This document shows positions 50,944-61,698 of a DNA stretch of 64,000 nt, in pieces. The translations under genes and the position numbers were made by a program. Below the pieces are notes generated by a model. It had not been told where the DNA came from, made no database searches, and was given only the letters and a program-made list of their open reading frames with translations. Origin of the DNA: Coix lacryma-jobi var. lacryma-jobi (taxonomy: Eukaryota > Streptophyta > Magnoliopsida > Poales > Poaceae); assembly GCA_009763385.1 (NCBI GenBank), contig VDCT01000088.1:62001-126000 (forward strand). The letters are read 5' to 3'. Each line of letters begins with the position of its first letter. Position 1 is the first letter of the stretch.

Positions 50944-53900
50944 TTACAAGGAACCTTCGCTCCCTTCAAGTAACATCGAATCACCAGAGCCCTCGCTACC
51001 TTCCTCAAACTCTGGCTCCACCGCAACGATGGGTCCCCACAACAAAGGAGCTGCCGGAACAATTGGCAGCTCCCCAGACAAAACCCTAGCCCGATACATA
51101 TATGTACGGCCTACATCACTGACCTCCGAAGGTTCCTCCTTCGGGACCACTAACGATCCGTCCGAACCTAAATCTAGTTCGGTTCGCCCAAACAAGTACT
51201 CCAAGGCTGTGTTCTCATCAATATCATCATCAATTCCAACTTGCGAGGACGGAAGAAGCACCAAATAAATAACGGGTGGCCTGCCGGTCAGTAAAGTCCG
51301 CCTCGCGCCAAAAACGGCTCGACCTGCTATTTTTCAAATCGTACCTTCGCACCTTCGACCACCAAAAACGCTCGAAGGTCAGTGAGGGATGTTTCAGCTT
51401 AGCACGAGCCCAAGATTCACCAGTTACAAAAATATCTTGATAATTAACGTCAGGGGCGTCACATCAAACACTTCTAGCACGGTTCCATCAGGAACCTGCA
51501 TTACCATAGAATTAAAAAGTATCGTCAAGTCATTCCACCTACCTCACACATTACAAAATAACCTTCTCACCATACAACCCTAAATTCTCACACCTGCTCG
51601 GCTCCCCGTGCTGCCCGCCTCAACCCCGCCAGTGGCAGCATCCACACCTTCAGCAGGTGCCTCCTCCGTGGCCACCTCTTCCTCGACACCTTCGCCAGTG
51701 GTCGGGGCATCCGCGACCAAAGAGTCAACCTCGACTGGTGGAACCTCTGCAGAACTAGGAGCAGGAACAGCTTCGGAGCTACCACCAGCATCAATGGCCG
51801 CAGGCGGCGAAGGCATCGCCTCCCTCCGAGCCTGTAAGCACAAATAAGAGAAAAAAACCTAAGTTAACACCAACTCAATAATCATTGAAACAAAGCCAAA
51901 AAAACCAGTCTATCCAATAACACGAACCTGACGAGTAGCTCGGCAGCTTCCTCGAAAGCAAGAGCGCGACCACCGCCAGCAATCCAAAACCGGCGAAGCA
52001 AGCGCATCGCACAATTCCGAACTTCGGGTCCGCGATCTTCATTTGACGCACCTCGTCCACGGTTGGAAACTTATGGCTGGGTTTCTTAATTTTGCGAAGG
52101 TGTTCGCAATCTGCCTGACGAAGCGTACCAGCCATCGTAGTGCTCCGGCATACCCACCAAAATCTGCAGCATTCCCAACCAACGAGCTAAACACATCCAG
52201 CTCATTATAACCAACCTTCAAAACCCGCTGCGTCTTCAGCATGCAGCGGTTCCCGGCAGAACCTCCGGCTTCGGTCAAGCATGTATCTATCTTATTTTTA
52301 ACCCTCGCCATGCTTTCCCGCCAAGCCTCGGCTGGGTAGCCAGCTCCGTGGACAGCTCCTCTATGCGCTTGTTCGCAGCCACCAAATCCTTGTCCTTTTG
52401 CCGGCTAACAGCCAGGAGCTCCGCGTTGCTATTCGCAACCTCTTGTGCTTCCTCTCGCGATTTCTTAACCTTTTCCAAAGCAGCTTTGAGCTCAATCTCT
52501 TTGTTTCCAAACTCTGGCGAAGCTCCTTATTAGCTTTCTCCGCGTCACTCAACGGTCATTCAGGTAGTGGAGATTGTAACTTGCCCTCCGGCGCGCCGAC
52601 CGGTGAGAAGCATCAGCTCAGCCACTTTGACGTCAATATCATCGTGAAGTCCCTCCAAGGGCTCGTTGGCCAGCCGAAGCTCCGCCTCTGGCACACAAAT
52701 ACGGTTGAACACCCGACCCAGAAAGCGCCTTTCCTCCGGAGCACACTGCAAGTGACATTCTCGAAGGTCCGGACTCGTGAAAAGTTCGGTCGCCGGGTCG
52801 GAAACTCCAAGTTTCTTCGCATAATAAGGAAGACATGACCGGCTAGCCTCGCCATACGGCCTCTTCCCCGGGGTCCGGTCCGATTCGACGTCACCCTTAA
52901 CCTCAAAACCTTCGACCCAAATGTGCGAGCCAGCAAACTCGGGAAACGACCTCGCGGAGGACTCTCTGGCTCAAAATCCCGTATGATGTCATCAATGCTT
53001 CGCGCAGCCGCAGCACCAACACTGGACGAGGCTATTCCTTTTCCTCGAGCGTCCTCGATGGATACGTCTTCATCGAGTTACCTTCGCTACTTGACGTATC
53101 ACTATCCTCGTCGGAGGAGTCCTCTTCAGTACCGCCCCCTTTCTTCCTTCTCCCCTTCCTCCTCATCATCATCGGAGCCACCCTCGTCATCCGAGATTGA
53201 ACCAAAGCACCAATACCGCCCACGCGGGGCACCCGTCCTCCAGTCTTCCCAGTGCCTCGGCCGCTCGAAACAATGCCGAGGATGATGAGGAAGTGGCGGT
53301 ACTCCCGAACAGACGGCAACCTTCGTCGCAAGTGTTTTAACTCGACCACCGGCGCCGCCGCGTCCTCGGCGCGCACGAGAGGGAAGAAACAATTCCCCCT
53401 CCGCAGAAGCACGTTTCCTTTTCTTTGGCGCATCTTCGCTCGACGGAGCAGGCCAATTCACATACTGAACCCAAGACTGTCAAACATCCTGTTAACCCGA
53501 CCTCCGCTACCTACCGAGCTGTGGATCGCTTTAGTCTCCAACGTGGAAAGCTTTCCGACAAGTTCCACCGCCCACCCCTGAACACGCTTGTAGACTGCTT
53601 CGACCCATTTCTCGCCTGGAAAATTTCTTCAGAAGTTTATCCCAAACCTTATCAAGGTCAACCTTCGGCTTCTTCAAGCCCCTACCCTCGTACCTCGACT
53701 CTTCCCCGACTGCAAACCACGCCTGTCTCGGCTGAGGGGCCAAATCTTAGCACAACAGTACTCCTCGACCAAGTCGCGAGCACACTGAGACCGCGCCACA
53801 ACCCTCAAACAATCAACACAAGCGTGAGCCTCGGAGCTCATCATAGCTTCGGCGCTAACATCACCAAGTGGCGAAAGCTCGCCGCAGAGCTCTGCATTCC

Positions 53901-54535
53901 CACTAAGCTTATAGTAAAACCAGGACTCCTGCCACCCACTGGTCCACTAATTTTCTGGGCCTGCACCGGCAACTCCGACCCAGCGCGATGGCAAAAAGTG
54001 TATACTGCAAACTGTCCAAGACTGGTGTTACTCCGCGATCGAGATCTGTGCGAGGTTGCATGTGCACTTGATGGTCCGAACAAACCCCTCAACATGAGGA
54101 ACAATCCCTGAGAGCGGCACGCCCAGATATAAACTGACATCTTTGTAAAGCACGAGGGTGTGAGCTGGTGGAAGCGCAAGTTGAACCTTCGCAGAACGAG
54201 GTCACAAAAGAGTCAACAGGGAAGCGAAGACCGGCTGAAAAAAATTCCTCAAATACAACAACCTCATCTGCGTCCGGCTTCGGCACCGTCTCCCCAGCAC
54301 TGGTCCTCGCTTTACCTTCCTCAATCCAACCCCACCTGACGTAAGACGCAATCTCTGCGGTGCAAACTCGGCTGAGTCCAAACTCGAAGGTAATCCCCTC
54401 ATCCGCGGCTGTGGAAGAAACAGCGCGAGTAGTTTGCTTCAACCTAGCCATCTCTTTAGCTGCTAACGCTACCAAACAGCGAACGCCTGTCTCAACCCTC
54501 GCAGACAAGCTAAAACAAACCTTCGCTACAAGCAA
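50944..54535 (-). pseudogene. antisense Tat gene (Transposase_28-like, coiled coil), E9 copy
   Basis: The most likely start is the ATG at 54451 (MARLKQTTRAVSSTA); an upstream ATG is at 54535. The N-terminal domain has VVVFEEFFSAGLRFPVDSF, then is shifted (ISLVG-like sequence in 54179-53841). PKKRKRA at about 53430 resembles a nuclear localisation signal and an Asp/Glu run follows (53200-53100). Coiled coil: SDAEKANKELRQSLETK and VSRQKDKDLVAANKRIEE (52550-52290). Further C-terminal frames have VGYNELDVFSSLVGNAADFG (about 52220) and an acidic end. An intron candidate stands at 51833-51927. Decayed more than the E6 copy. Same unknown function. Confidence 0.75.
51833..51927 (-). other. possible intron in E9 antisense gene
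   Basis: On the minus strand donor GTTCGTG and acceptor TTGTGCTTACAG with a T-rich tract before it. The donor is weak (GTTCGT), so the exact left limit is uncertain. Confidence 0.5.
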
Positions 54536-54598
54536 ATTGCAATAGCAGGATGGCTATAGCAGAGGAGGGCACAATCCAAACTCCTCACCCACCCCTTA

Positions 54599-54606
54599 TA
54601 TTTATA
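54599..54606 (-). promoter_or_regulatory. TATA box of the E9 antisense gene
   Basis: TATAAATA on the minus strand followed by AAGGGGTGGG, 148 bases before the ATG at 54451. Its position matches those in E3 and E6. 54607-54823 is spacer; GGCTAC (54818-54823) precedes the 3' LTR as in E6. Confidence 0.7.
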
Positions 54607-54823
54607 GACCGGGTGGCGGAACGCCCCACCCGATAACACCGGCACGAAAACCAAAAAGCCACGGCACAAAAACGAGACGGACTCCTACAGTTTAAAAAAA
54701 CAATACTACGGCCCGCCCAAAAGCAGCCGCGGGCGTCGCTGCCGGGGTCCCGTCTCTTTTCCCGTTGAAAGGCACTGCTTGGGCCTAAACACTGTTCTTT
54801 AGATCCAAGACAACGAAGGCTAC

Positions 54824-55461
54824 TGTTGAGGGAAGGGACCCTCGTCAGAGGCGCCACGCTGGCTAGCTCAACAAAACGGCCCGCGCACCTTCGCCGCATA
54901 CCCCCCTCCTCCATCCTGCTAAGTCCCTCAGGTCATCGACCAAGCCTCCGCTATACTGACCCAGCCTTCGGAAGTGTCAGAACCTTTTTGCAGGAAAGGC
55001 GTGAAGAGCGCTGGGAGCGACCCTCGCGCATCCCGCGTACCTTCGCCGAGAGGTCCAGACCCACCGGTGGCGAAGGACCTCAAACTCTCCGACCGGGCGG
55101 ATACCTCCGCAAGACGAAAGTCGCCCCTCGTTTTTCCGTCCGAGGGAGCTTGGACCGAGTGGCGGTGGTGCAGGGAAGGCAGGCTAGGGTTTCGGCTCCG
55201 GCTGTGTTTGTACGAGTTTGCCCTTCTGTATGAGTAGCGCAGAGGAATCTTTCTTGTACCCTACTGTAATTTGGTCGGCACCCCTTGGTATCCCCTATAA
55301 ATACCGGGGGGTGAACAGTGTATGGACACGAATCTTTTTGGGGAACAGAGCCATAACAACTTTGTCCTCGTTTTCTTAACCTTCGCTATCGCTTCCGACA
55401 CTTGGTCACCTTCACCACTCCCTTGCACAAGCGCGGAGGTGGGGCAAGTGTGTTTCCAACA
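54824..55461 (+). repeat. E9 3' LTR (638 bp)
   Basis: TGTTGAGGGAAGGG...TGTTTCCAACA followed by the TSD copy CCAAC. TATA box at 55296-55303. Confidence 0.93.
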
Positions 55462-55466
55462 CCAAC

Positions 55467-56383
55467 CTCAATTTTGAGTTGAAACCGGCTCTGATCACGA
55501 TGGTCCAAGCTAGCCCGTTCTGTGGCAAGGCTCATGAGGATGCAAGGCTCACCTCCAACAATCTTGGAGATTTGCGGCACCTTCACCATTAAGGGATAAC
55601 CCAAGAAAGCCATCCGTCTTCATCTCTTTTCCTTTCTTTCTCTTGCTAGGAAAGCGAAGCAATGGTTGTATACAGATCGCAACGCTGTAGACACATGGGA
55701 CAAGTGTTCCAATGCTTTTCTCGCTAAATTCTTTCCTATGGGCAACACAAATGCTCTGCACAAAACAAAATCTCCAGCTTTATGCAACAAGCCGAGGAAT
55801 CTATTCCCGAGGCCTTGGAGAGGGTGCAAGAGTATGTCGCTGCTTGTCCGCACCATGGTATGGAGGACTGGCTTTTGATCCAGAACTTCTACCATGGCCT
55901 AACCCCTCTCTCTAGAAGCCATTTGGATGCCGCCGGCGGCTGTGCATTCTTTCTCTGAATGTGCAGATGCTAAGGCTCTCATAGATAAGATGGTGTCAAA
56001 CCAAGGATGGAATGACGAAAGACTACAGCCCCGTAAGCGAGGTATACATTCCTTAGGAGGCCGACATGATCGTGGCCAAGATGACCTGCTGGCAAAGAAG
56101 CTGACACTGTGAGAAGATGAACCAACAGGAGAGTGTCCAATCTCTGGAATCCTACATGACTTGTGAAGTCTGTGGAGAAACCGGACATTCTGGGAGCCAC
56201 TGCCCCGAGCTACATGAAGATTTGAACTTCATCAACAACAATAACGGTTTCCGTCAACAGAATCAAGGATGGAATCAGCACTCCAATTCTCAAGGTAACA
56301 ATTCATTCCCTCGCTCTAATTTTCATAATTCTGTTGATTTCTCATTCTTAAAGAATTTAGTTTACTCACAAGGTAGAACTTAA
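55467..56383 (+). pseudogene. gag: gag main part and zinc knuckle (E5, after E9)
   Basis: Resumes the frame of 41760-41840 with LNFELKPALITMVQ, the diagnostic Athila gag block, and reaches a stop at 55593 after one or more shifts. KAKQWLYTDRNAVDTWDKCS (about 55646-55705) and AFLAKFFPMG follow in another frame, and HGMEDWLLIQNFYHGLTP in a third. The CCHC knuckle CEVCGETGHSGSHC is at 56165-56206, then an Asn-rich tail ending FLKNLVYSQGRT at 56381. Several frameshifts. Confidence 0.85.
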
Positions 56384-57246
56384 ATTTTGAATAAGAAATT
56401 AATGGCGAATGATAAAACCTTGAGAAATAAATGCTAAATTGGAAGATTTCTCATCTGCTCTGAAAAATCAATTAAGCTTAAATAAGATGTTAGAAACCCA
56501 ATTAGCTCAACTTGCTGCTATCATAGCATCTTTCGAATCTGGCAAAATTCCTGCTAAACCTGACATGGAAACTGCTAATGGTTGAAATAAAATATTTTAA
56601 CTATTATGAAGATCAAACCATGACTGTTAAAAAGGGTGATCCTGGTAGTCCCATAATAGATGCTCAATCTTTGGTGAAGTCTTTAAAAATGCCATTGTGA
56701 TTTAGGATCGAGTATGAACATTTTATCTAAAGATTTTTATAAAAACTCATTCTTTCCACCCATGTCATCCACATCTGCCTATGTTGTGCTAGCTGATCAA
56801 TCCACTTTCTATGTAGAAGGAATAGTTAATGATTTACCTGTTCATATTAGAGGCTCCTATGTTCCTGCTGATTTCATAATACTAGATATGGGAAATAGGA
56901 AAGATGTGCCTTTAATTTTGGGTAGACCCTTCTTGAATACTGTTAATGCTTGCATATATGTGGGAAGTGGTAAAATTCAAATGACATTAGGAGGGAGGAA
57001 GGAAATTTCTCTTTCCCCTTCCTCCCTGGTCCCCATATGCCGCTAACATGCAGGTAGCAAAACCCGTTCGTACCAAGAAGAGGCGCCAAGAACAAGGTTG
57101 AACATAAGAAAGAAGAACACCTCCTCCTAAGTTGTGTGATTCACATAACAAGGGAGAGGTGCCAAAAGAAGAAGACCCGATGGAGTACTAAGAGAAGAAG
57201 TGCCCAAGGAAGAAGATCCACCCGACAAGGATGAAACTCCATGGAC
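56384..57246 (+). pseudogene. aspartic protease (E5)
   Basis: The active site DLGSSMNIL has its Asp at 56699 (Athila proteases usually have DLG). The fold continues ADQSTFYVEGIVNDLPVHI and ends LGRPFLNTVNACIYVGSGK. A one-base loss near 56685 breaks the frame just before the active site, and another shift at about 57020 breaks the acidic tail, which is open in E1. 56384-56690 is the gag-protease linker with LAQLAAIIAS-like sequence. Confidence 0.82.
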
Positions 57247-58910
57247 TAAAGGTATGGTTTTACTTGTTTTAATTTTTATTTCCCTTCAAATTTCCCTTTT
57301 TCGAATAAATAACATATGTCATGCATGAAGCTAAAAAAATCAGTTATCATTAGTTTTATGCATAGGTATATATATTAACTTAGCTAAAATATCAAAATAG
57401 GATAGTTTCTCTTTTCACAACATTAGATAGTTTCCCCTTTAATAAAATGAGAACAAGAGCTCCGACTGAGAAGAAGATCTTTCACCAAGCAAGAAGCCAG
57501 CTTGGGGGAGACTCCCGCTCCGATAAGGTATGTCTCAAGCCTACACTTTACATTCAGTTCTTAAATTCTATATCTTTTGAATGTCACATGCTTGCCTAAA
57601 TAACCACTCCATGAATAAATTGATATAATCTGCTTAAACAAGTTGAAACCTGAATAAGATTTGAAATATGTCATGCAAATGCTATTGTTATGGTTTGAAT
57701 GACTAGTCTTATCTAAGTTGTAGCTTTTGTGGGTTGCACATGCTTACACTGAAATCATGCTTAGTGAATAAAGTTAGTAAGAAATGGAGTAATTCTTTAA
57801 ACTTGTTAAGGTGAAATTAGGACCTAATCTGGAGGACTTCTTATAAAAATTATGAAAACCTTGCTAAAAGTGCCTCCTAGATTTTATCCCATCCCACCAC
57901 CAGCCAAATATATGTTAGTCATTAGTCAAAACCACAAAGAGCTTTGTTTGTGTTGAGCTTTGTTAGACCTCATAGATCTTAGTAGAGAAGCTTATCATAT
58001 CTTTTGAATCAAGATTCACGCACACCCACCATAATTTGCCTACTTTCCACTTTGGAAGTTTGCAACCACCAAATAATTGCTTATTCTCTACACTGGAGAT
58101 ATGCAATACCCTGCCAAACATCCCATTGCTAGCCTTATGCTATTCCTACACTGGGAATAAGCATTCTCCCTCTTCCCCTTTTCATTTCAAAAATCCTTTC
58201 CTATAGATGTCTGGGGAAATCTAGAGCTAAAAGAGAGGAGAGAGAAAAATGAGCAAAAAGCTCAAGAAAGGACTATGTCCTGTGAAAAAAAAGTGAGCAA
58301 AGTAGCTCAAGAGAGGACTATGTCCTAAGAAAATGTGAGGACACATCTTTTGTCTACTCACTATGTATCCAAAAAAGAGAGAGAGAGAATTATCATTAGC
58401 TCTAGACCCCAGAAATTAACTAGGAACGATTATGAAATATCTCTCCATACACTTCCACAAACCACACATGCACATCTTGATCAATTTTTATGATTTGCTG
58501 CTCCTTATGATCTGAGTGTCTAGCTTAGCAATAAACATCAAGCAATTTGCTCATGGTTCTTAGCCTACCTATAGCTCCACATATCATTCTTTAGAAATAG
58601 GAGAGGCTACATTTGGCCTAAGTGAGGATTTAAACACCATTGAGTGATTGAGTGAATCTTGGAGGACTTAAGCAAGTTGTTATCTTTTGAAAACCTTGAA
58701 AAACCTCCAGAAGAATCCCAGTTAAACCTAAGCAAGATAAAAGTTTCGTATCTACTACTTTATTTCACTCTTGCATGTTTGAAGTGAAAAGCTATAAGCC
58801 CCACATTGCTATGATTTATGATACAAGCTAAGTTATTTCTTACTATACAATATGCACTTGCAGACATCTTAAGTTGCTATCCATTTCATGCTCAATGCCT
58901 AAACCGCATT
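57247..58910 (+). other. E5 internal non-coding region
   Basis: Collinear with E1 1637-3267, AT-rich, no coding sign. One local duplication, GAGCAAAGTAGCTCAAGA with GAGGACTATGTCCT words (58247-58340), is longer than in E1 (2643-2680). Confidence 0.75.
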
Positions 58911-58949
58911 GTTGCTCGAGGACGAGCAACAGGTTAGCTTGGGGGAGCT
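58911..58949 (+). other. E5 hairpin plus polypurine tract
   Basis: GTTGCTCG/CGAGCAAC inverted repeat followed by AGCTTGGGGGAGCT and the LTR start; same as in E1. Confidence 0.85.
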
Positions 58950-60926
58950 TGTTGACGGTCCTAAACACCTGTTTTACCGTCAACATTTGACCTAAAGTTC
59001 ACCAAACAGGCATGAAATGTAGTCAAAAGGTTTCAAACGAACCGAATTCCACAGGTCCATAGAATTATTTGAATGCAGGATTTGAAGCCAATTTGGACAT
59101 TTTGACCCACCAGGAGACAAGCCCACTCAGCAGGGCCCAAATGGGCCTAAGAGAGGTGGTGCCCGCCACCCCTAGGTGGCATCCGCCAGCCACAAGTGGC
59201 GCCCGCCACTTGGGTTGGCCCAAGTTGCAACCCCTGCCACATCACCGATCCGTGTGACCTCCCCAGGGCCAAATCTTGGCCCTTGGTCACTAGGTCAGTG
59301 GCATCGGATGGCTCAGGATGAAGTGGCGTGGATCAAGGCTGAAGGGCGGTTACTCAGACATGCAACCGACCTCCAAACCGCCTTGGACAACCACCTGGAG
59401 GCCGTTGGATCAAGGGCGGTGCATCCAGTGGCCAGGGGACTGGCGGCCGCCAGTAGGGAGTGGCGCCCGCCACCTGACCTAACCCTAGGTCGGGTGGCTG
59501 CCCCCTATAAGTACCCCCTCACTCACTTGGGCTATAAATACCCCCCTGGAGGCTCCTCTTCATTTGTACCATCTCATATCCAAGTACCATCCCAAGCAAA
59601 GCAAGAGAAGCAAGTGAGAGTTGGTTAGAAGCTTAGAGAGCTTAGGCAAGTAAGTAGCTAGTAGGGCAAGGCATCTTCGCCCTCGCGGTAGCGCTGCTCA
59701 AGGGTTAGCTCAAGAGTAGAGGCGTGCGAGTGATCGGCTCTGGAGCTGGGAAGAGTCTTCCTTCATCTCCAGTTCTGGTTTTGCTCTTGTTACTCAAGCA
59801 TTTACTATATTCTAGTTCATCATTTCAAGTATTACTTTATTCTACTTATCAGTTTGAGTGGTATACATGATTGATTGCTTGAGTGCCTAGCTATCCTACA
59901 GTTCAATTCACTTAGCCATAGTAGTTAATCTCTAGTGAGCTTAGTGTTTGATCTTTGCCAATAGGTTGCTTAGTTAGTTTAGTGTTTATCTTATTAAGTC
60001 AAGTGTTTGCTCTGACGTCCGCAAGGGTGTCTCTATTCAACCTAGGGTAGAGATAGTTAGAATATAGTTAAGTGTGGTGCTTAGTTATAGACTTACCTTC
60101 AGATACGGCTGGACCCCCGGATAGCTATGGTACAAGCAGGTGGTGACAACCCTGTGCGCCTTGAATTTCACCACATAGTTGGCCCAGTTTAACAGTAAGG
60201 CTCGTTGTGCTAGCGTTCAACCTAAGTAAGTGGTAAAGGCTAGTACGCCTCGATACTTGACAAGATAGGAATAAAACTATACTCAACTTAGTTACTTTAT
60301 TGTCTTTTGCCTGCCTTGCTTGGAAACTATCTCGCTTCGTAGTTATCTTGCTTTGAAGTTATCTAGGATTAGTTTATTAGTTAGTATTAGTTAGTTATCC
60401 GTAGTTATCATATTCCCTTCAGCTATCTATCTAGTTATCCACCTAACCTCAGCCATCCATTTCATCCTTACCTAGCCGTCCATATATTCTTTCTAGCCTC
60501 TCTTCTCCCCTTTTCCCCTTTTTCTTTTTCTTCGACTCTCATCCCCTCCTTGACTCAACTCATACACCACCCTAGCCTTCCCTTGGGATCAAATAAATCG
60601 ACACCTAGTACTCCCAGGCAAAGTGCTACTATGATAGTTCTGTGCGCTTGGGAGAATCTCCTCCTGGTAGATTGCATTCTCTCTAGCTAGCTCCTACTAG
60701 TGTCGGGATTGACAACCCCGCTTGGCATTAGTAGATAGCTGCTTTAGCTCCACTCCTTTAGGTATAGTGACTGGTCTTGCTTCAAGCATTTCTGACGCCG
60801 TTGTCGGGGATAGACTCCACAGTCTACTCCTAGTAGCAACGTTAGCAAGTGCCAACAAGCATCTCTGGGCCGTTACCGGGGATAGTTGCCTAGCACTATC
60901 TTTAGTGAAGCTAAGAACTACCAACA
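58950..60926 (+). repeat. E5 3' LTR (1977 bp, uninterrupted)
   Basis: TGTTGACGG...ACTACCAACA followed by the TSD ATAGT. The reference copy for the split 5' LTR; has the hairpin clusters, TATA box and both PBS-like motifs, and the empty MITE site. Confidence 0.95.
59533..59540 (+). promoter_or_regulatory. TATA box, E5 3' LTR
   Basis: TATAAATA followed by CCCCCCTGGAGG. Confidence 0.7.
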
Positions 60927-60931
60927 ATAGT

Positions 60932-61197
60932 ACGACCAAAGATAAAACAAAGACCTATGCTACTCTAAGTGTCCTTCAACACCAAATGACACTTAGAACT
61001 AGCCTATCACCGTCTTCATCGTCCATCCTTTGAAAACCGAACGAATTCCATCAATAAGGGGGCATGAATACCATAGTGCCCTCACGATCATCATTACCAT
61101 TACCTAACTCAACTGTTTCTGCAAAACACACGTTAGTCATAGTAATTTACCGTTGTCATCCAATCACCGAAACTCACTGGGGGCCTAGATGCTCACA
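60932..61197 (-). repeat. E4 3' LTR, proximal part
   Basis: Continues the E4 LTR on the other side of E5. On the minus strand it begins TGTGAGCATCTAGGCC directly after the PPT. Confidence 0.85.
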
Positions 61198-61215
61198 ATC
61201 TCCCCCTTTTTGGTG
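61198..61215 (-). other. E4 polypurine tract
   Basis: Minus strand CACCAAAAAGGGGGAGAT, the usual SIRE-type PPT, adjacent to the LTR start at 61197. Confidence 0.88.
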
Positions 61216-61698
61216 ATTGATGACAACCTCAAGTATGTTTGAAAGAGAGGTGAGGTTGTCAATTGCTTGGTTCATATAAGCATGTGACAATAAGATCAAA
61301 AGGGTTTAGGCATGCTTATACGAACCAAGTCCACATAAGTACTCAACATAATAAGAATTAACACAAGTACTTATGAACAAGCTCATTTATCGGAGTATAA
61401 GTGCGGAAGCAAAGTAAATGAGCGTAAACGAGTGACATGTAAAAAGAAAAGAGTGAAGCATAACATGTCACATCTGAGCATAAACAAGTGACATGAAGTA
61501 TATAACAAGTGAAACATAACATGTCACAACCAAAAGACGTACACATATCGTACAAGTACCAAACGATAAACATGTATGCATATGAGTGCAAGATCACACA
61601 AAAGAACCGAAACCCTCTCATAGGCTCTCCCTATATCTAACATACGCTCTCTCCCCCTTTGGCATCAAAGACCAAAACCTAAGGGTCGGAAGGCGGGA
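61216..61698. other. E4 spacer between env-like gene and PPT
   Basis: AT-rich; contains repeated ACATGTCAC and AAGCATAACATGTCACA words (61435-61530). The words TCAATTGCTTGGTTCATATAAGCATG (61259-61284) recur inverted at 61311-61330 (CATGCTTATACGAACCAAG). No coding sign. Confidence 0.65.

Larger units (their letters stand above)
41841..55461 (+). mobile_element. E9: Tat-lineage Ty3/gypsy element with two satellite-like arrays and antisense gene
   Basis: LTRs 41841-42485 (645 bp) and 54824-55461 (638 bp), TSD CCAAC (41836-41840, 55462-55466). Internal order: gag, protease, RT, RNase H, second RNase H, integrase, two tandem arrays, antisense gene, 3' LTR. Words with CCTTCG (ACCTTCGAC, ACCTTCGCC) are unusually dense in all parts. 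Inserted in the E5 gag gene. Most genes are frameshifted. Confidence 0.93.
19856..60926 (+). mobile_element. E5: full-length Athila-like non-autonomous element carrying E6, E8 and E9
   Basis: The element runs from TGTTGACAG to ACTACCAACA with a perfect TSD ATAGT (19851-19855, 60927-60931). After removing E6, E8 and E9, the 5' LTR is about 1981 bp against 1977 bp for the 3' LTR, and the internal part is about 3.75 kb: PBS, gag, protease, non-coding tract, PPT. There is no reverse transcriptase, RNase H or integrase. It is inserted in the E4 LTR. Confidence 0.93.
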
